From an uncultured Bulleidia sp. (lineage in GTDB: Bacteria > Bacillota_I > Bacilli_A > Erysipelotrichales > Erysipelotrichaceae), in assembly GCA_934725105.1 (NCBI GenBank), contig CAKVBD010000015.1, positions 1 to 52,370 on the forward strand: DNA of 52,370 nucleotides, read 5' to 3'. The translations under genes and the position numbers were made by a program. Positions 51,920 through 52,370 of the stretch are shown in pieces. The notes beneath the pieces are model-generated. The model did not search any database, was not told the origin of the DNA, and saw only the letters and a list, made by a program, of their open reading frames with translations. Within the stretch, counting starts at the first letter, position 1. Each line of letters starts with the position of its first letter.

Positions 51920-51948
51920 TTGACACTAGAGCAGTGTCTTGGTATTAT
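51920..51948 (+). promoter_or_regulatory. Promoter of the first tRNA-Lys with internal dyad
   Basis: TTGACA (51920-51925) and TATTAT (51943-51948) are 17 bases apart. The perfect arms GACACT and AGTGTC (51922-51938) overlap the -35 and spacer. An operator within a tRNA promoter is uncommon, though the dyad may be chance. Confidence 0.7.
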
Positions 51949-51971
51949 ATTTAAGCACTGTGAAGAAACAT

Positions 51972-52047
51972 GGTTCCTTAGCTCAGTTGGTAGAGCAACT
52001 GACTCTTAATCAGTGGGTCGACGGTTCGAGCCCGTCAGGAACCACCA
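51972..52047 (+). tRNA. tRNA-Lys (anticodon CTT), copy 1
   Basis: A 76-base gene with an encoded CCA. The acceptor stem is GGTTCCT/AGGAACC, the anticodon loop CTCTTAA gives anticodon CTT, and the T-loop is TTCGAGC. D-loop and variable loop are normal. Confidence 0.97.
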
Positions 52048-52054
52048 TTTAGAA

Positions 52055-52084
52055 AAACTCATTCAAAATTGAATGAGTTTTTTA
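52055..52084 (+). terminator. Intrinsic terminator of tRNA-Lys copy 1
   Basis: The perfect 11-base stem AAACTCATTCA/TGAATGAGTTT with a four-base loop and a T-run. Confidence 0.85.
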
Positions 52085-52112
52085 TTGCATTCTTCAAATA
52101 AAGTATTATAAT
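52085..52112 (+). promoter_or_regulatory. Promoter of tRNA-Lys copy 2
   Basis: TTGCAT (52085-52090) and a perfect TATAAT (52107-52112) are 16 bases apart, directly after the terminator of copy 1. Confidence 0.65.
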
Positions 52113-52124
52113 AGATAAGCACTT

Positions 52125-52200
52125 GGTTCCTTAGCTCAGTTGGTAGAGCAACTGACTCTTAATCAGTGGGTCGACGGTTCGAGCCCGTCAGGAACCACCA
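52125..52200 (+). tRNA. tRNA-Lys (anticodon CTT), copy 2
   Basis: Identical in all 76 bases to copy 1, including the CCA end. It has its own promoter and terminator, so the two are separate units from a duplication. Confidence 0.97.
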
Positions 52201-52206
52201 TATGAT

Positions 52207-52245
52207 AAAGCATATGATCTTGTTTCTAGGTCATATGCTTTTTTT
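52207..52245 (+). terminator. Intrinsic terminator of tRNA-Lys copy 2
   Basis: The 11-base arms AAAGCATATGA/TCATATGCTTT are followed by T-runs. Confidence 0.85.
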
Positions 52246-52261
52246 ATTTTTCCCTAATAAA

Positions 52262-52284
52262 AGAATGAATCATAGATTCATTCT
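52262..52284. other. Hairpin right of the tRNA genes
   Basis: Ten-base perfect arms (AGAATGAATC with GATTCATTCT) around ATA. On the minus strand it is followed by TTTTA, so it may end a leftward transcript that begins beyond the window. Confidence 0.4.
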
Positions 52285-52298
52285 CATTGATATTGTAA

Positions 52299-52370
52299 GC
52301 GTCAAATAGGACCGTGGTATTGAAAAGCTCCTTTGTGTGGGATAATGATCTCACTCGGAAGGAGCTTTTA
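52299..52370. other. Possible mobile-element end (window edge)
   Basis: After GCGTCAAATAGGACC, a long inverted repeat, AAAAGCTCCTT and AAGGAGCTTTT (52323-52333 and 52359-52369), encloses a partial inner stem. No gene is visible in 52201-52370. Such a GTCAAAT-like edge near a long hairpin resembles the ends of some insertion sequences (for example of ISL3 type), but the segment is too short to name. Confidence 0.25.

Overview
The window is AT-rich DNA with strong AGGAGG-type ribosome binding sites and simple hairpin/T-run terminators. It carries a lipoteichoic-acid-synthase-like gene, lipoprotein signal peptides and a CcpA-type cre site. This points to a low-GC Gram-positive bacterium (Bacillota). 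The gene set (FeoA-FeoB fusion, flavin-dependent secreted reductase, D-lactate dehydrogenase, no aerobic respiratory genes) fits a gut anaerobe, perhaps Erysipelotrichia-like; that placement is inference, and no ribosomal RNA is present to confirm it. Apart from two tRNA-Lys genes, one candidate structured RNA and short sites, nearly everything is protein coding. No CRISPR array, prophage or intact transposase was seen.

Layout. 1-0.7 kb: start of a VanY-like carboxypeptidase and a decayed ABC ATPase. 0.8-5.8 kb: flavin reductase, MATE exporter, DnaQ-type exonuclease and FeoAB. 5.9-8.3 kb: a GH4 6-phospho-beta-glucosidase divergent from its probable RpiR regulator, with cre and operator candidates. 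8.3-12.5 kb: NUDIX hydrolase coupled to a PLD-helicase-DUF3427 protein, then a DUF5688 protein. 12.6-14.3 kb: VanZ-RDD gene whose 3' end is duplicated around a small unknown gene. 14.3-17.5 kb: threonine aldolase, HisC-like aminotransferase and 2-hydroxyacid dehydrogenase. 17.7-23.3 kb: an amino-acid ABC operon (binding protein, two permeases, ATPase) that ends in a degenerate Amt channel fused to a P-II domain, divergent from a LysR regulator. 23.3-24.7 kb: IIB-like protein and PPK2. 24.8-28.3 kb: secreted flavin fumarate-reductase-like enzyme controlled by a divergent MerR protein. 28.4-36.6 kb: LtaS-like protein, TrkH/TrkA, a zinc-ribbon protein, a second MATE and a TVP38-family protein. 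36.8-40 kb: possible structured leader, amino-acid permease, M18 aminopeptidase and a small zinc ribbon. 40-42.6 kb: GH13 alpha-glucosidase and AraC regulator. 42.8-46.6 kb: ComEC-like hydrolase, MgtE preceded by a His-rich leader peptide, and an iron alcohol dehydrogenase. 46.6-48.8 kb: nuclease-helicase and a small protein. 48.9-50.5 kb: a 6S-like RNA and an HPr domain fused to D-lactate dehydrogenase. 50.6-52.4 kb: coiled-coil, membrane and XRE genes, two tRNA-Lys genes, and a possible mobile-element edge.

The two most unusual genes are sensor fusions. One is HPr joined to D-lactate dehydrogenase, with His15 kept and Asp at position 46, which would tie fermentation to sugar-transport phosphorylation. 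The other is an Amt-like protein lacking both pore histidines, fused to an apparently ligand-competent P-II domain, inside an amino-acid uptake operon. The His-rich leader peptide that overlaps the start of mgtE is a third strong candidate for an undescribed regulatory device.
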